A stretch of DNA of 64,000 bases from an uncultured Aquimarina sp. Lineage in GTDB: Bacteria; Bacteroidota; Bacteroidia; Flavobacteriales; Flavobacteriaceae. The notes under the pieces are model-generated. The model did not search any database. It saw only the letters and a program-made list of their open reading frames with translations, and had not been told where the DNA came from. The first letter of the stretch is position 1. Each line of letters starts with the position of its first letter. The position numbers were made by a program, and so were the translations under genes. Below are positions 16,958 to 27,278 of this stretch, in pieces. The stretch lies in contig CANMDW010000011.1 in NCBI GenBank assembly GCA_947496705.1, forward strand, positions 1-64,000, given 5' to 3'.

Positions 16958-17911
16958 ATGAACATACCCGAAAAGCTCCAACAGCTAAAAATAGATAAGG
17001 GCCAAATAGTAATATTTTCTGTAATTGGGTTGGTGATTATGTATATCGTGTATGGTTTGGTATCATCCTCAAATGATTCTGAACAGAAGCAAACTAATAC
17101 GAATATTTCAATTCCGGAAAATCGGACCGTCAAATCTTACGAAACTAAATTAGAAGCGTATTCAAAAGAAAATGAGCAAAAGGAAAACGGGATTTCTCTA
17201 AATTTTGACAGAGATCTTTTGGATGGCAATAAGAGTGACGAAAAAGACAATGGCCATACTAAAAAACAGCTTCTTGAACTGCAAATTGACAGTATGCTGA
17301 ATTCCAAAAAATTTACACCAAATTATAAAAAAACAGTTGTAAGAAGTGTGCCCACAAATGCACCTAAAGAAACGAACGCTCCTGAAATAATATCCGAATC
17401 GGAAAACACTATTGATATCAATGATTTTTTTCTTAAAAAGGCCAAACCGAAGAGATCAATAGGAAACGTTGGTATAGATTCTGAAAACAAGAAAAAACTG
17501 AACATAATGGCAGTAATTCATAATGACCAGGAGATAAGGAACGGTGATCGCATCAAATTACGCCTTTTGGAGAACGTAACGATAAATGGAATAAAATATA
17601 AACGTAATACCTATGCTTTTGGGTTCGCACGGTTCCAAACAAATCGTGTATTGCTTACAATTAACAATATAAACCATAATCCCACGAATCTTGTGTGTTA
17701 TGATAAACAAGATGGGAGCATGGGGATATATGTAGAAGGTGCAAATGCGGTAGGAGAATTTGGCAGGGAAGGAACTGAAGACGTTGTTTCTGATTCTGAT
17801 ATTTCAAATGTCCCTTTGGGAAATACTTTGAAAAACATCTTTAGAAGAAAGAACAGAGAGATTTCAGTAAGTCTCCTTAATAATTATGAAGTTATTTTGA
17901 AAGAGGAATGA
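16958..17911 (+). CDS. traM: TraM (VirB10-like) conjugation protein
   Basis: A 317-residue protein with an inner membrane anchor at residues ~19-36, a long charged periplasmic linker, and a C-terminal β-rich domain containing IRNGDRIKLRLLE, KRNTYAFGFARFQTNRVLL and GSMGIYVEGANAVGEF, matching conjugative transposon TraM. VirB10-type proteins span the periplasm and gate the outer-membrane pore. The last 4 bp overlap traN (ATGA). Confidence 0.88.
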   Translation: MNIPEKLQQLKIDKGQIVIFSVIGLVIMYIVYGLVSSSNDSEQKQTNTNISIPENRTVKSYETKLEAYSKENEQKENGISLNFDRDLLDGNKSDEKDNGHTKKQLLELQIDSMLNSKKFTPNYKKTVVRSVPTNAPKETNAPEIISESENTIDINDFFLKKAKPKRSIGNVGIDSENKKKLNIMAVIHNDQEIRNGDRIKLRLLENVTINGIKYKRNTYAFGFARFQTNRVLLTINNINHNPTNLVCYDKQDGSMGIYVEGANAVGEFGREGTEDVVSDSDISNVPLGNTLKNIFRRKNREISVSLLNNYEVILKEE

Positions 17912-18840
17912 GGCTATTTGTGTTTACTTTTTTAGTCACCTTTATTGCTGCAGGGCAATCAGAGCAAAAAATTATTTATGTAAATAACAAGGATAATGTA
18001 TTTCTGTTTTTTGACAATCCTATAAGACAAGGTAATCCAGGGCATTCAAATTTTGTCTTTGCTTTTGATTTGGAAGAACAAAGCAGCTATGGCATAGTAA
18101 AAGGTAAAAATGGGATCCGAAGTAATTTACACATTATCACGGATAACGGTAATGTGTTCACCTTTATCTTAAAATACAAAGAAACTTTATCAAAGTATAA
18201 CTATTTTTTTAAAAGTACAGACGCCATCAGTAATATAAATGGAACCGTAGTTCATAATACTGGACAAAAAAGTTCCTTTAAAGTGATTTCTGATACTCTC
18301 AAAGGGCGAAAAACTAAAAATAAAACTCACAATGGCAATGAGACAATGGAACTAGTGGAATATACCCACTCAAAAAAAGATGAAAGTCAATTATGGTACA
18401 ATAGAGATAGAAAAGAATATTACAGAAAGTTCTGTTCAGATTTGAGGAACAAACGCCCCTATTATAAAAGACTCTATGCAGAAAACAACGACATCGCTAT
18501 TTATTTACAGACTATAGATTATAATAGAAATGAACTCTATTTTAAATTAAGGGTAAAAAACAAAACGGGTGTTGATTACATCACAAATTTTGTTTCCTTT
18601 TCTAAAATAGGGGTTAAGGACTTAAAAAAAAGTACCTCCCAAAGTATAGCCATAGAACCACTCTACACTTACAATGCTTTTAAAACCATTCCTGCCAAAC
18701 ATGAACGCATTGCAATTTATGTATTTAAAAAATTTGGTATTAATAGGAATAAAATAGTACAGATAGAACTTAATGAAAAAGATGGTGAGCGAAATGTTTT
18801 CCTGAACTTACGAGCGAGTGAAATCAATAATCCCAACTAA
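17908..18840 (+). CDS. traN: TraN (VirB9-like, DUF4138) conjugation protein
   Basis: A 310-residue protein with an N-terminal signal peptide (FVFTFLVTFIAAGQ), followed by a β-rich domain. The later part shows LRNKRPYYKRLYAENNDIAIYLQ and ELYFKLRVKNKTGVDY, typical of TraN. VirB9 proteins form the outer-membrane core with VirB10 (TraM). It overlaps traM by 4 bp. Confidence 0.87.
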   Translation: MRLFVFTFLVTFIAAGQSEQKIIYVNNKDNVFLFFDNPIRQGNPGHSNFVFAFDLEEQSSYGIVKGKNGIRSNLHIITDNGNVFTFILKYKETLSKYNYFFKSTDAISNINGTVVHNTGQKSSFKVISDTLKGRKTKNKTHNGNETMELVEYTHSKKDESQLWYNRDRKEYYRKFCSDLRNKRPYYKRLYAENNDIAIYLQTIDYNRNELYFKLRVKNKTGVDYITNFVSFSKIGVKDLKKSTSQSIAIEPLYTYNAFKTIPAKHERIAIYVFKKFGINRNKIVQIELNEKDGERNVFLNLRASEINNPN

Positions 18841-18865
18841 CAACAAAAAAAATTTACACAATAGT

Positions 18866-18880
18866 ATTCCAAATAGGAAT
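18866..18880. promoter_or_regulatory. Operator copy upstream of traO
   Basis: ATTCCAAATAGGAAT, a member of the element's 15-bp palindrome family, centred 24 bases before the traO start codon. No -7 box fits between it and the ATG, so it may act on readthrough transcription or on a promoter I cannot see. Confidence 0.55.
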
Positions 18881-18896
18881 AATAAAAATTGAAAAA

Positions 18897-19451
18897 ATGG
18901 AAATTAAAAAGAATGTGAAGGTCAGGCTGTTCCTAATATTTATAATCAGTATGAGCTATAATGCCCAGTCCCAAAACCATTCATCCGCCTTAGATGTATT
19001 GGGCGGATATGTACCAGATGGTTTCGCTGGGATGATAAACTATAATTATTACATCACGAGATACAATTTTGTTCAGGGCAGTGTCTTTTATTCATCCCAT
19101 ATCATTGAAAAAGAAGGTATCGACATCCCCTACAGCACACTAACCTTTAACATTGGATATATGTTGAGTGTAAAAACATCAAAGAATCAAAACGTCAAGT
19201 TAAACATTGGGTTCGGTGGTTTGGCGGGATATGAAATTATAAATAATGGCAACGATACCTTAGAAAATGGTGCTTTGCTTATGGACAAGTCGAAGTTTCT
19301 TTATGGAGGCTACTTATCCGCAGAACTAAGTATATACCTAAGCGACAGCTTTAACCTAATATTTAAGGGAAATGAATACTACCACCACAACAGTGATTTG
19401 GGGGAATTTACACTTTTTGCTGGTGCTGGGCTAAGATACTTTCTCTTCTAA
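18897..19451 (+). CDS. traO: TraO-like outer membrane protein
   Basis: A 184-residue protein with a signal peptide (FLIFIISMSYNAQSQ) and a repetitive amphipathic β-strand pattern ending in Phe (GLRYFLF), as in outer-membrane barrels. The LDVLGGYVPDGFAGMINYNYYI stretch fits TraO of Bacteroides-type conjugation systems. It sits 56 bp after traN, behind an operator copy. Confidence 0.82.
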   Translation: MEIKKNVKVRLFLIFIISMSYNAQSQNHSSALDVLGGYVPDGFAGMINYNYYITRYNFVQGSVFYSSHIIEKEGIDIPYSTLTFNIGYMLSVKTSKNQNVKLNIGFGGLAGYEIINNGNDTLENGALLMDKSKFLYGGYLSAELSIYLSDSFNLIFKGNEYYHHNSDLGEFTLFAGAGLRYFLF

Positions 19452-19462
19452 CATAATTGCTT

Positions 19463-22400
19463 ATGAAAAAAATAAAGGCCATAACAGCCATTGTCATTGG
19501 GATTTTGATTTCTTTATATGCTTGCACGAAAGACGATGTGGATATATTGTCGTCTTTTCCTTTTGAGATTGCGGAATCCCATGATGATGAGGCAACAATT
19601 AATTACCCTGAGTCAACTCAAATTCAAATAGAACCAGAGCGAATTGTTACGGATAATACTTATCAGTTTAAATATTCCCTTGAAAAAGGAGAAGGGTATC
19701 TACAATACACTAACAAGCAAAAAAAAATAGAGCAAGAGACATTCTACACCATTGATAATTTAGAATTAGACCTTGAATTCGTCGGAACCACTGTTGGTAA
19801 TACACTAATCGAATTTACCGTGGTAGATAATGAAAAATTAACAGAAACAATAGATCTTGAATATGAGGTAAAAGATAATCCATATCAGGGAGAGGTAAAT
19901 ACAACAAATACGAACGTAACGGTCAATCAAACTACCCCTATAACATTTATTATTGACAATGTTGGAGAGGATAAATCAGTGACCTATAAGGCCAAAATTA
20001 AATTTCAACAAGGTTCGGGGAAAATTTACAACACTGATGACGACGGTGAATCCATCGATGAAATTGAACAAGGTGGCTTTTTCAGTATTGAACCTGGTTC
20101 TCATCTATATAATTTGGAACTAACCCAAACTGGAGAAAATACAATTTTATTCGAGACCTCTGATTCAAATGGACAGACCAAAGAGAATATTGTTACCTAT
20201 GAAGTAAACGTGGTTGACTTTACCTTCACTGGTGCTACCGAAAAGAACTCCCTTTTTTTAGGTGAATCCACTAATCTTAATTTCGAGGTTGCGGAATTAA
20301 TGGATGGTGGCGATAAGTACGAATGTAGATATGAAATTAATTCTGGCAATGCCAAAATCACACGACAATTCAATAATACAAATGAAGAACTATCTCCGGG
20401 TATAAGTTACCCTATTGACCCTAATGCATTCTATTGGCGATTGGAAAGTTTGGGGGATGATACTATAGACTTGAATTTTTATGTGGTTAATGGTTCGAAT
20501 ACTGAAAAATCCGTAAATATCATAGTTGAAGTTGACAATGGGGATTTTAATTTAAATGCCACAAACTCCCAAGCGTTCGCTGCAGTAAATAATAATGTTG
20601 CCGTCAATTTTGCAATTACTGAAACAGGTCCCTCAAAGGCTCCTTATTCGATGGTATTTGAATCTTCTTCAAATGGTACTTTAGAGTTAAATGGTAGCGT
20701 GTATAGTCCAGGTGAACCAATCCCTCTAGAGGATTTGAATGTTGTAGGAAGTTATAAAGGGCTTTTAGAAGGTGTACATGATGTCACATTCACAGTCAGT
20801 AATTCCGATGTGATACCCATTGTCCAGAGCGATAATATAAGTATAACCTTTGAAGACATAGACTTTAACTTGTCCACTAGTGGCGACAGTTCTCTTTATA
20901 ATAATACTACTGAAGACTTTAATGTATTTATTTCCCAGGAACAAAACGACACATCGATAGAGTATAATTTAAAATGTAATATCGCTGATGGTTCCATAGG
21001 TAATGGCGAATTAACTACAAGTGCTAATGGACCTATTAATTTAGGACAAAGCTATGATATACCTTTAGGTACGACTAGTATGAATTTTACAGCAAAAACA
21101 GAAGGTATTGTTCTTCTAGATGTTACTGTGACCGACAGTAATAATAAATCTCGAACTTCACGGGTTACTTTTGATGTAGAAAATCACGATTTCACATTCT
21201 CCGGAGCACCACAGCAAAACACCATTGAAATAGGTGAAACCACAAACCTAAATTTCAGCATCGATGAATCTGCAATATCTGGTGCAGCCTACCAAATGAA
21301 ATATGAAATCGTTAGTGGTTCGGGAAACGTCAAAGATGGATCTACAACTCAATCTGTCAATACCTATTACAATGTGAACACAGGAAATTATTCTTGGGAG
21401 TTTGAAGGGATTGAATTAGGACCAGTTCAGTTATTATTTTCGGCTAGAAATACCATTACCTACGATTCCCATACCCAAACGGTTAATATCAACGTAAGTG
21501 AACCTCCAGCAAGTGATTTTACATTTACTTCAATTCCTTCTGCTAATAATGCAACAGTGGACCAAAGTGTTCCGGTCAATTTCAATATTACAGAAACCGT
21601 CGGCAATTCAGATTACAACATGGTATTTACTTCTTCAGGTAATGGTACTCTGGAGTACAACGGTATATCCTATACACAGGGCGAACCGATCACAGTAACT
21701 CCTGGCAGCTTTACTGGAGCTTACAATGGAACTTCCTCTGGAACCCATATTATTCAGTTCACTGTTACCAATGCCAATGATGTGCCCATAAGCCATAATG
21801 ATGATATTGAAATTACATTCGACAATATTGATTTCAATCTATCGACTTCAGGAGATAGTTCATTGTATGTTGGAACATCCGAGGATTTCAGTGTTCATTT
21901 ATCTCAAATTCAGAATGACTCTAACATCAGTTACCTGGTTTCTTATAGTATCGCTTCGGAGTCTGTTGGTAGTGGTGAAATTAACTCAAATGCTAATACT
22001 TCTATTACTATGGGACAGGCTTATACTATAGATAAAGGAACTACCACAATGGTATTTAACGCTACTAGCGTCGGGATTGTTTATGTAGATGTTACTGTGA
22101 CCGATAGCCATAATCAATCGAAAACATCACGGGTTACTTTTGATGTGGGAAGCATAGACTTTACCTTTAGTGGCGCACCACAGCAAAACACCATTGAAAC
22201 TGGTAAGACTACCCACTTGAACTTTACCATCAATGAAGCCGTTACCTCCGGTGCTGCTTACCAAATGAAATATGAGATTGTTAGTGGTAATGGTAATGTT
22301 AAGAATGGGGCGACAACCCAATCGGTCAATACCTATTACAATGTGAATATAGGTAGCTACTCTTGGGACTTCGAAGCGACGACCAGTAGTGGACCCGTGG

Positions 22401-25400
22401 AGTTACTCTTTACAGCACTGAATACAACCACAAATGTAACACACTCCCAAACAGTCACTATTACAGTAAACGAACCTCCAGTCAGTGACTTTACATTTAG
22501 GGCCATTCCATCTGCCAATACAGCTACGGTTGGGGAGAGCGTACTTATGCACTTCAATATTACAGAAACCGTAGGTAATTCAAATTATTCCATGGTGTTT
22601 ACCACCAGTAGTTCAGCAACTTTTACATATAATGGAATAGAATATAATCAAGGGCAGTCTATACCTGTCAATTCTGGGAACTTTACAGGAACTTATAAAA
22701 GTAGTACTGCTGCTGAGCATGATATTTTATTTACAGTAACCAACGCCAATAACGTGCCAATAAGCCATAGTGATGATTTTACAATTACATATTATTTATT
22801 GGAATTTGAGTTTTCTGGAGCTTCACAACAAAATACAATCAAAACAGGTGAAACCACATTTTTAAACTTTAATATTTCAGAAACCTTTGTCTCCGGAAAC
22901 AATTACGAAATGAAGTATGAAATAATAAGTGGAGATGGCAATGTAAAAGATGGCGGACTCGTAAGGTCTGTAAATACCTTCTTTAATGTAAACACAGGTT
23001 CATACTCATGGCAGTTTGAAGGAACTGATAGCGGAACTGTGGAGCTATTGTTTACTGCTCAAAATACAACGACTAATGTAACTCGCACACAAACGATCGA
23101 CATAATTGTTACCAATCCTCCTGTTAGTCAATTTACATTTACTTCAATTCCTTCAGCTAATGATGGAACAGTTGGTCAGAGTGTCCCTATTAATTTCAAT
23201 ATTTCAGAAACCGTAGGTAATTCTAATTATTCTATGGTGTTTACATCCACTGGAACTGGAACTTTGGAATATAACGGAACCTCTTATAACCAGGGTCAAC
23301 CCATTTCCGTTAGTCCCGGGAATTTTACTGGTGCTTATACAGGCGGTTCTTCGGGATCCCATAATATTACTTTCACGATAACCAATACCAATGATATACC
23401 GATAAGCCATAGTGACAATATATCTATTAGTTATGATAGTATAGATTTTACATTATCAACTGTTGGTGATGGATCTTTGTTCTTGAATTCTCAAAAGGAC
23501 TTTTATGCCATTATTTCTCAAGAAAATAATGATAACTCGATAACCTATAGAGTACGATTCAGTATTACAAGTGGATCTACCGGGAATGGCCAAATTAAAA
23601 CTGCTGAAAATAATACTACCATACCCCTGGGAAGTTATCGGGATGGGATAGTTGATGTTGGTTCAACAGCATTTTTATTTGAAGGAACCTCTCAGGGAGT
23701 CGTCAATATACTGGTTGAAGTTATGGATTCGGACAATAGATATAAAAGCTCAACGATTTCATTCACAGTAGACAATGTTCCCTTTACTTTTGATACCGCT
23801 GCACAGGACGGAAGCATTGAAATTGGTGAAAGCACAAACATTTTTCTTAATATATCAGAGCCAACACAAAGCTTTACCAATTATGAAGTAAAATATCAAA
23901 TTACATCTTCTGAAACCGCCCAAATATCGTATAATGGAACCTCAATTAATCCAAACACATATAGGCCGATCAATACGGGCTCAACACCTTGGACTTTTAC
24001 CGGTACGGAAGAAGGTAATATTAAGGTAATGTTTACTGTTAGAAATAAAAATACATTATCGATACGTAGCAAGACTGTTGAAATTGAAGTGAATAAAATA
24101 CCATCACAATTTAATTTTACTGCCATACCTATTGTGAACAGTGCTAAAGTTAATGATTGTACTGATATCAATATTAATTTATCAGAAACCGTCGGCACTT
24201 CAACTTATACAATGGTATTTACATCATCTGAATCAGGAACCGTGCATTATAACGGAACTACTTACAGCCAAGGACAACCAATAACAGTTAGTCCGGGTAA
24301 TTTTGTTGTATGCTATACAGGAACGAATGATGGACTAGAACATGATGTAGAATTAACTATAACAAATTCAGAAAGTCTAAGTAAGGATAAGAGTTTTAAT
24401 ATTTTTATAGAATCAATTAACGATTTTCAGTTTTTAGGTTCTACAACCAGCTCAAGTGTAACTGTCAATGACAATGTGGGTGTGAATTTCACTTTAAATG
24501 AATTAGTAGGAAATAGCACTTACTCAGTAGTTTTCACAACAAATGGTAACGGAACTTTTGTATATAAGGGTAACACTTATACAAATGGCCAAACAATACC
24601 TTCTTTTTCAACAGGCGCAAGTGGGGGGATCTATTATCCAACAAGTGAAGGAAATCATTTAATACGATTTGTTGCCTCAAATTCAGAAGCGCCTAAATTA
24701 TCCAGGACATATCAAAGACTCTTGAATGTGTCACCATCCGACATGGAAATAAATTTTTCAAAACTCTCGTACAATCAATCCGAGGGCGGCTTTCTAACTT
24801 TTGATGTTGCTGAAGCCGGAGTTTACACCATAAAAATAAGCCCCAGGAGTAATGCGAATGGTTATTTTTGTAGTCCTCAATCAACTTTTTGTTTACCTGG
24901 TTTTGGGGCTTATCAACTAAACACTGATATTCAGGTAAACTTCAATTCGGGAGCTAATGTCATAAATTTTAGAACAAATAAATCTACTGATGTAATATAT
25001 GATATCAGCATTAGTGACCACGTTAATACAGTTACAGAAACTTTTGAAATTGTAGTGAACCCAAATATTTTATTTACGGCTATGGGATATACCAGATATC
25101 AAAATAGCAATGGTGTAATAACCAGTTGTATTAATAACTCTTCCGTATATCTGGGAGGTGTAACAAGTTATTCCACAAATGTAAGGGCTTATGTATCTAG
25201 CTCAAATTTTGCAGCAGATGGGACTACTATTGTTTCCTATGACATAAGATATAATGGTGTTACTACCAATCGTAGTTTCTCACTAACCAGCTTTAACAGT
25301 AACGGAGGAACTTATAGTTACAAACTTTCGTATGGTCCCACTGAGACCGGTACGATAAACAGTAGGGCTTTTAACAATGTACTGGTATTGGGAACGTCAA

Positions 25401-25636
25401 GAACAGTTACCATTGTGGATAAACATCTATCAGTATCACCCTCCAATACAGATACTCCATGTGGAAAAAGAGTTAGCAATGCAATGACTTCAGGAATTTT
25501 TAACCAAAACTATCTGAATCCAGGCAATAGTTTCCAAATACGTATTCGTACTTCCAACGGAAAAATCTCAAATTGGAAAACAATGAATTCAACAATTCCT
25601 ACTTCGTATCCGTTTCTGTTTTTAGGTAACTTTTAA
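19463..25636 (+). CDS. Giant TraQ-like repeat lipoprotein of the conjugation operon
   Basis: A 2057-residue protein starting at ATG 19463 (a TTG two codons upstream is also possible). The signal peptide ends in a lipobox (ISLYAC), so it is a lipoprotein. The mature N-terminus (DDVDILSSFPFEI) resembles TraQ (DUF3872), which normally has about 150 residues. About fifteen tandem β-sandwich repeats of ~90-120 residues follow, each starting with a DFTF or DFNLS strand. Three sub-types recur: A (FSGAPQQNTIE), B (FTSIPSANNATV) and C (NLSTSGDSSLY). The last ~270 residues are unlike the repeats and contain several cysteines. As the last gene of the transfer operon it likely forms a long extracellular fibre that holds mating cells together; this is inference. 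Confidence 0.8.
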   Translation: MKKIKAITAIVIGILISLYACTKDDVDILSSFPFEIAESHDDEATINYPESTQIQIEPERIVTDNTYQFKYSLEKGEGYLQYTNKQKKIEQETFYTIDNLELDLEFVGTTVGNTLIEFTVVDNEKLTETIDLEYEVKDNPYQGEVNTTNTNVTVNQTTPITFIIDNVGEDKSVTYKAKIKFQQGSGKIYNTDDDGESIDEIEQGGFFSIEPGSHLYNLELTQTGENTILFETSDSNGQTKENIVTYEVNVVDFTFTGATEKNSLFLGESTNLNFEVAELMDGGDKYECRYEINSGNAKITRQFNNTNEELSPGISYPIDPNAFYWRLESLGDDTIDLNFYVVNGSNTEKSVNIIVEVDNGDFNLNATNSQAFAAVNNNVAVNFAITETGPSKAPYSMVFESSSNGTLELNGSVYSPGEPIPLEDLNVVGSYKGLLEGVHDVTFTVSNSDVIPIVQSDNISITFEDIDFNLSTSGDSSLYNNTTEDFNVFISQEQNDTSIEYNLKCNIADGSIGNGELTTSANGPINLGQSYDIPLGTTSMNFTAKTEGIVLLDVTVTDSNNKSRTSRVTFDVENHDFTFSGAPQQNTIEIGETTNLNFSIDESAISGAAYQMKYEIVSGSGNVKDGSTTQSVNTYYNVNTGNYSWEFEGIELGPVQLLFSARNTITYDSHTQTVNINVSEPPASDFTFTSIPSANNATVDQSVPVNFNITETVGNSDYNMVFTSSGNGTLEYNGISYTQGEPITVTPGSFTGAYNGTSSGTHIIQFTVTNANDVPISHNDDIEITFDNIDFNLSTSGDSSLYVGTSEDFSVHLSQIQNDSNISYLVSYSIASESVGSGEINSNANTSITMGQAYTIDKGTTTMVFNATSVGIVYVDVTVTDSHNQSKTSRVTFDVGSIDFTFSGAPQQNTIETGKTTHLNFTINEAVTSGAAYQMKYEIVSGNGNVKNGATTQSVNTYYNVNIGSYSWDFEATTSSGPVELLFTALNTTTNVTHSQTVTITVNEPPVSDFTFRAIPSANTATVGESVLMHFNITETVGNSNYSMVFTTSSSATFTYNGIEYNQGQSIPVNSGNFTGTYKSSTAAEHDILFTVTNANNVPISHSDDFTITYYLLEFEFSGASQQNTIKTGETTFLNFNISETFVSGNNYEMKYEIISGDGNVKDGGLVRSVNTFFNVNTGSYSWQFEGTDSGTVELLFTAQNTTTNVTRTQTIDIIVTNPPVSQFTFTSIPSANDGTVGQSVPINFNISETVGNSNYSMVFTSTGTGTLEYNGTSYNQGQPISVSPGNFTGAYTGGSSGSHNITFTITNTNDIPISHSDNISISYDSIDFTLSTVGDGSLFLNSQKDFYAIISQENNDNSITYRVRFSITSGSTGNGQIKTAENNTTIPLGSYRDGIVDVGSTAFLFEGTSQGVVNILVEVMDSDNRYKSSTISFTVDNVPFTFDTAAQDGSIEIGESTNIFLNISEPTQSFTNYEVKYQITSSETAQISYNGTSINPNTYRPINTGSTPWTFTGTEEGNIKVMFTVRNKNTLSIRSKTVEIEVNKIPSQFNFTAIPIVNSAKVNDCTDININLSETVGTSTYTMVFTSSESGTVHYNGTTYSQGQPITVSPGNFVVCYTGTNDGLEHDVELTITNSESLSKDKSFNIFIESINDFQFLGSTTSSSVTVNDNVGVNFTLNELVGNSTYSVVFTTNGNGTFVYKGNTYTNGQTIPSFSTGASGGIYYPTSEGNHLIRFVASNSEAPKLSRTYQRLLNVSPSDMEINFSKLSYNQSEGGFLTFDVAEAGVYTIKISPRSNANGYFCSPQSTFCLPGFGAYQLNTDIQVNFNSGANVINFRTNKSTDVIYDISISDHVNTVTETFEIVVNPNILFTAMGYTRYQNSNGVITSCINNSSVYLGGVTSYSTNVRAYVSSSNFAADGTTIVSYDIRYNGVTTNRSFSLTSFNSNGGTYSYKLSYGPTETGTINSRAFNNVLVLGTSRTVTIVDKHLSVSPSNTDTPCGKRVSNAMTSGIFNQNYLNPGNSFQIRIRTSNGKISNWKTMNSTIPTSYPFLFLGNF

Positions 25637-25663
25637 ATTATTTTGATATTCTAAAACAAACTT

Positions 25664-25700
25664 AAAGGTTGATAGTAATTTTACTATCAGCCTTTATTTT
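25664..25700 (+). terminator. Terminator of the conjugation operon
   Basis: AAAGGTTGATAGTAA (25664-25678) pairs with TTACTATCAGCCTTT (25681-25695), one G-U pair, 2-base loop, followed by ATTTTC. It lies 27 bases after the giant gene. Confidence 0.8.
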
Positions 25701-25751
25701 CAATTTCAAAAGTGAATGCGAAACCCAAAAGTAAAATGGAAATCTGCTTGC

Positions 25752-26036
25752 CTAAAACCCGTCGTCCCTAATTAATTCCCATCCTTGCAACGGAAGGTTT
25801 TCATAACGATCGTCCACTACCATAATGCTACAAGGTCCCAATGGGTATTGATAGCAAAGGTGAATCCCGTCTATTTTGGATTCCAAGTAAAAATGCTTCA
25901 TGAGCATTGGCTTGTTCTCTTCAAGTTTTTTGAGCCTGAGCTGTCGGTGATACTCATGAGAGCCTATTTCTTTCATCAGTATCTTGATGGTATCTGTGTG
26001 GGTATATATCGCTCTATATTTATGGAGAACAGCCAT
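25752..26036 (-). CDS. Small conserved hypothetical protein
   Basis: A 94-residue basic protein, family not recognised. I prefer this strand over the overlapping plus-strand frame at 25785-26138 because a perfect TAAATTTG -7 box lies at 26057-26050, 13 bases before this ATG, and the composition is that of a soluble protein (KIDGIHLCYQYPLGPCSIMVVDDRYENL). The ...WELIRDDGF end suggests a small folded domain. It stands alone and converges on the conjugation operon. Confidence 0.5.
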   Translation of the reverse strand: MAVLHKYRAIYTHTDTIKILMKEIGSHEYHRQLRLKKLEENKPMLMKHFYLESKIDGIHLCYQYPLGPCSIMVVDDRYENLPLQGWELIRDDGF

Positions 26037-26244
26037 TTTTTTGGAATTATTCCAAATTTAGGCAATCTGATTAAAAATAAAAAGGGGTCAGGATTCCAAT
26101 TCCATGCAGACCTAGATTTAAACGCCCAAACAATCTGAGGCAACTGGTTTTGAAAAGGGAATACCTAACCCTATTGGAACTGCAATAACTCTCTCAATTT
26201 GTGCAAGTCCCAGTTGTCACAAAAATAAAATGTGTAAAGAATAG

Positions 26245-26499
26245 CTAGTTTTTATCAATTTGTTTTTTCGCTTTTAAAAAATCCTCTCTTACCGATTCAA
26301 AACCAATTAATTTTCCGTCATCATCTCTTAATAGAGGTCCATCCGTTTCCGGAACTTCAAAACCTGCTATTTTTAAAAGTTCGGTTGTCAAAGTTTTCCA
26401 ATAATCCCTTTCGTTGCCAATGGCATTTATTTGGTCTTTTTGTTCCAAAAGCAAATTGTTCAATGCTGATATCTTAAGTTCGAGGTCTTTCTTGCTCAT
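26245..26499 (-). CDS. Small coiled-coil hypothetical protein
   Basis: An 84-residue protein with an N-terminal coiled coil (residues ~4-45) and a short acidic tail region (PLLRDDDGKLIGFESVREDF). Not recognised. It lies 55 bp downstream of the glutaredoxin-like gene on the same strand and could be co-transcribed. Confidence 0.5.
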   Translation of the reverse strand: MSKKDLELKISALNNLLLEQKDQINAIGNERDYWKTLTTELLKIAGFEVPETDGPLLRDDDGKLIGFESVREDFLKAKKQIDKN

Positions 26500-26554
26500 A
26501 TTTAATCGTTCTATTGAACTTTAATTCAAAATCTTTTTAATGATATTAAAAGTT

Positions 26555-27217
26555 TTATTTTTCTACTTCTTCCATCATCCGGTCGAAAGTGGTGATCCAG
26601 CTGTAGAGCCTACCTTCCAAATTGATTATGGGGCTAGACAAAGAATCCATCTCTTGGGCCGATCTGGACAAAAATTGGCCTAACTGTTCTTTTATTTTGG
26701 GTCTTTCATCCAAGGAAACACTTTCAAAGATGAAATTTCGGGAATTGAGTCGCCTTACAATGCTATCACAGGCATCGCATCCCTTGGATGTGTAGATAGT
26801 AATCTGTTTCTTTGGCTTGACCTTGGGCGGTGGGATATCCAATACCTGGAATTCCTTTTTCCATGCCCGTTTTGATAAACTGTCATTGGTCTTTAAGGTT
26901 GTAGTGTAAACCGGTTGTTTATCCCTAAGTAAAATGATGGTCTTTAAGTGAACTTTGGAGGCTCCAGGAACCCTTATCCATCTAGGTTTGGCAGCACTCT
27001 GTCTAAAATTGGAGCCCTTTACCTCGAATAACACATCATAGTCCGTAAAGGTCTTGTTCTCGGCAAAAAAAGCGATACGGTTCCTGGATTTGGTCTCGGT
27101 CACCTTAACCGTGCCGCCCTGAGCCCGTGCGAAGGCCGCCGTAAGACAGAGCAATAGAGCCAGGGCAGTATGCGTGACCTGAGCTAAGCCAATTTCCTTT
27201 GAATTTGGTAATTGCAT
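26555..27217 (-). CDS. Exported protein with C-terminal glutaredoxin-like domain
   Basis: A 220-residue protein with a signal peptide (ALALLLCLTAAFARAQ), a middle β-rich domain, and at residues ~138-210 a thioredoxin-fold segment with a CxxC pair (KGCDACDSIVRRL), a later SSPIINLEG in the position of the cis-proline motif, and ITIYTSKG at its start. It may act in the periplasm on disulfides of transfer proteins. The base composition is visibly richer in G and C than its neighbours, suggesting a different origin. Confidence 0.65.
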   Translation of the reverse strand: MQLPNSKEIGLAQVTHTALALLLCLTAAFARAQGGTVKVTETKSRNRIAFFAENKTFTDYDVLFEVKGSNFRQSAAKPRWIRVPGASKVHLKTIILLRDKQPVYTTTLKTNDSLSKRAWKKEFQVLDIPPPKVKPKKQITIYTSKGCDACDSIVRRLNSRNFIFESVSLDERPKIKEQLGQFLSRSAQEMDSLSSPIINLEGRLYSWITTFDRMMEEVEK

Positions 27218-27278
27218 ACTTCAAATATTAATAGCACAATCAATGGTTAATTATAGTCGATATAATAACCGTTTATGA

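Noticed and set aside
26040..26057. GGAATTATTCC near the 94-residue gene as an eleventh operator
   Set aside because: The half-site spacing differs from the 15-bp family (11-base palindrome), so it is not counted.
25785..26138. Plus-strand frame of 117 codons overlapping the 94-residue gene
   Set aside because: The minus-strand gene has a matching promoter box and start; the plus frame has none and runs through that promoter.
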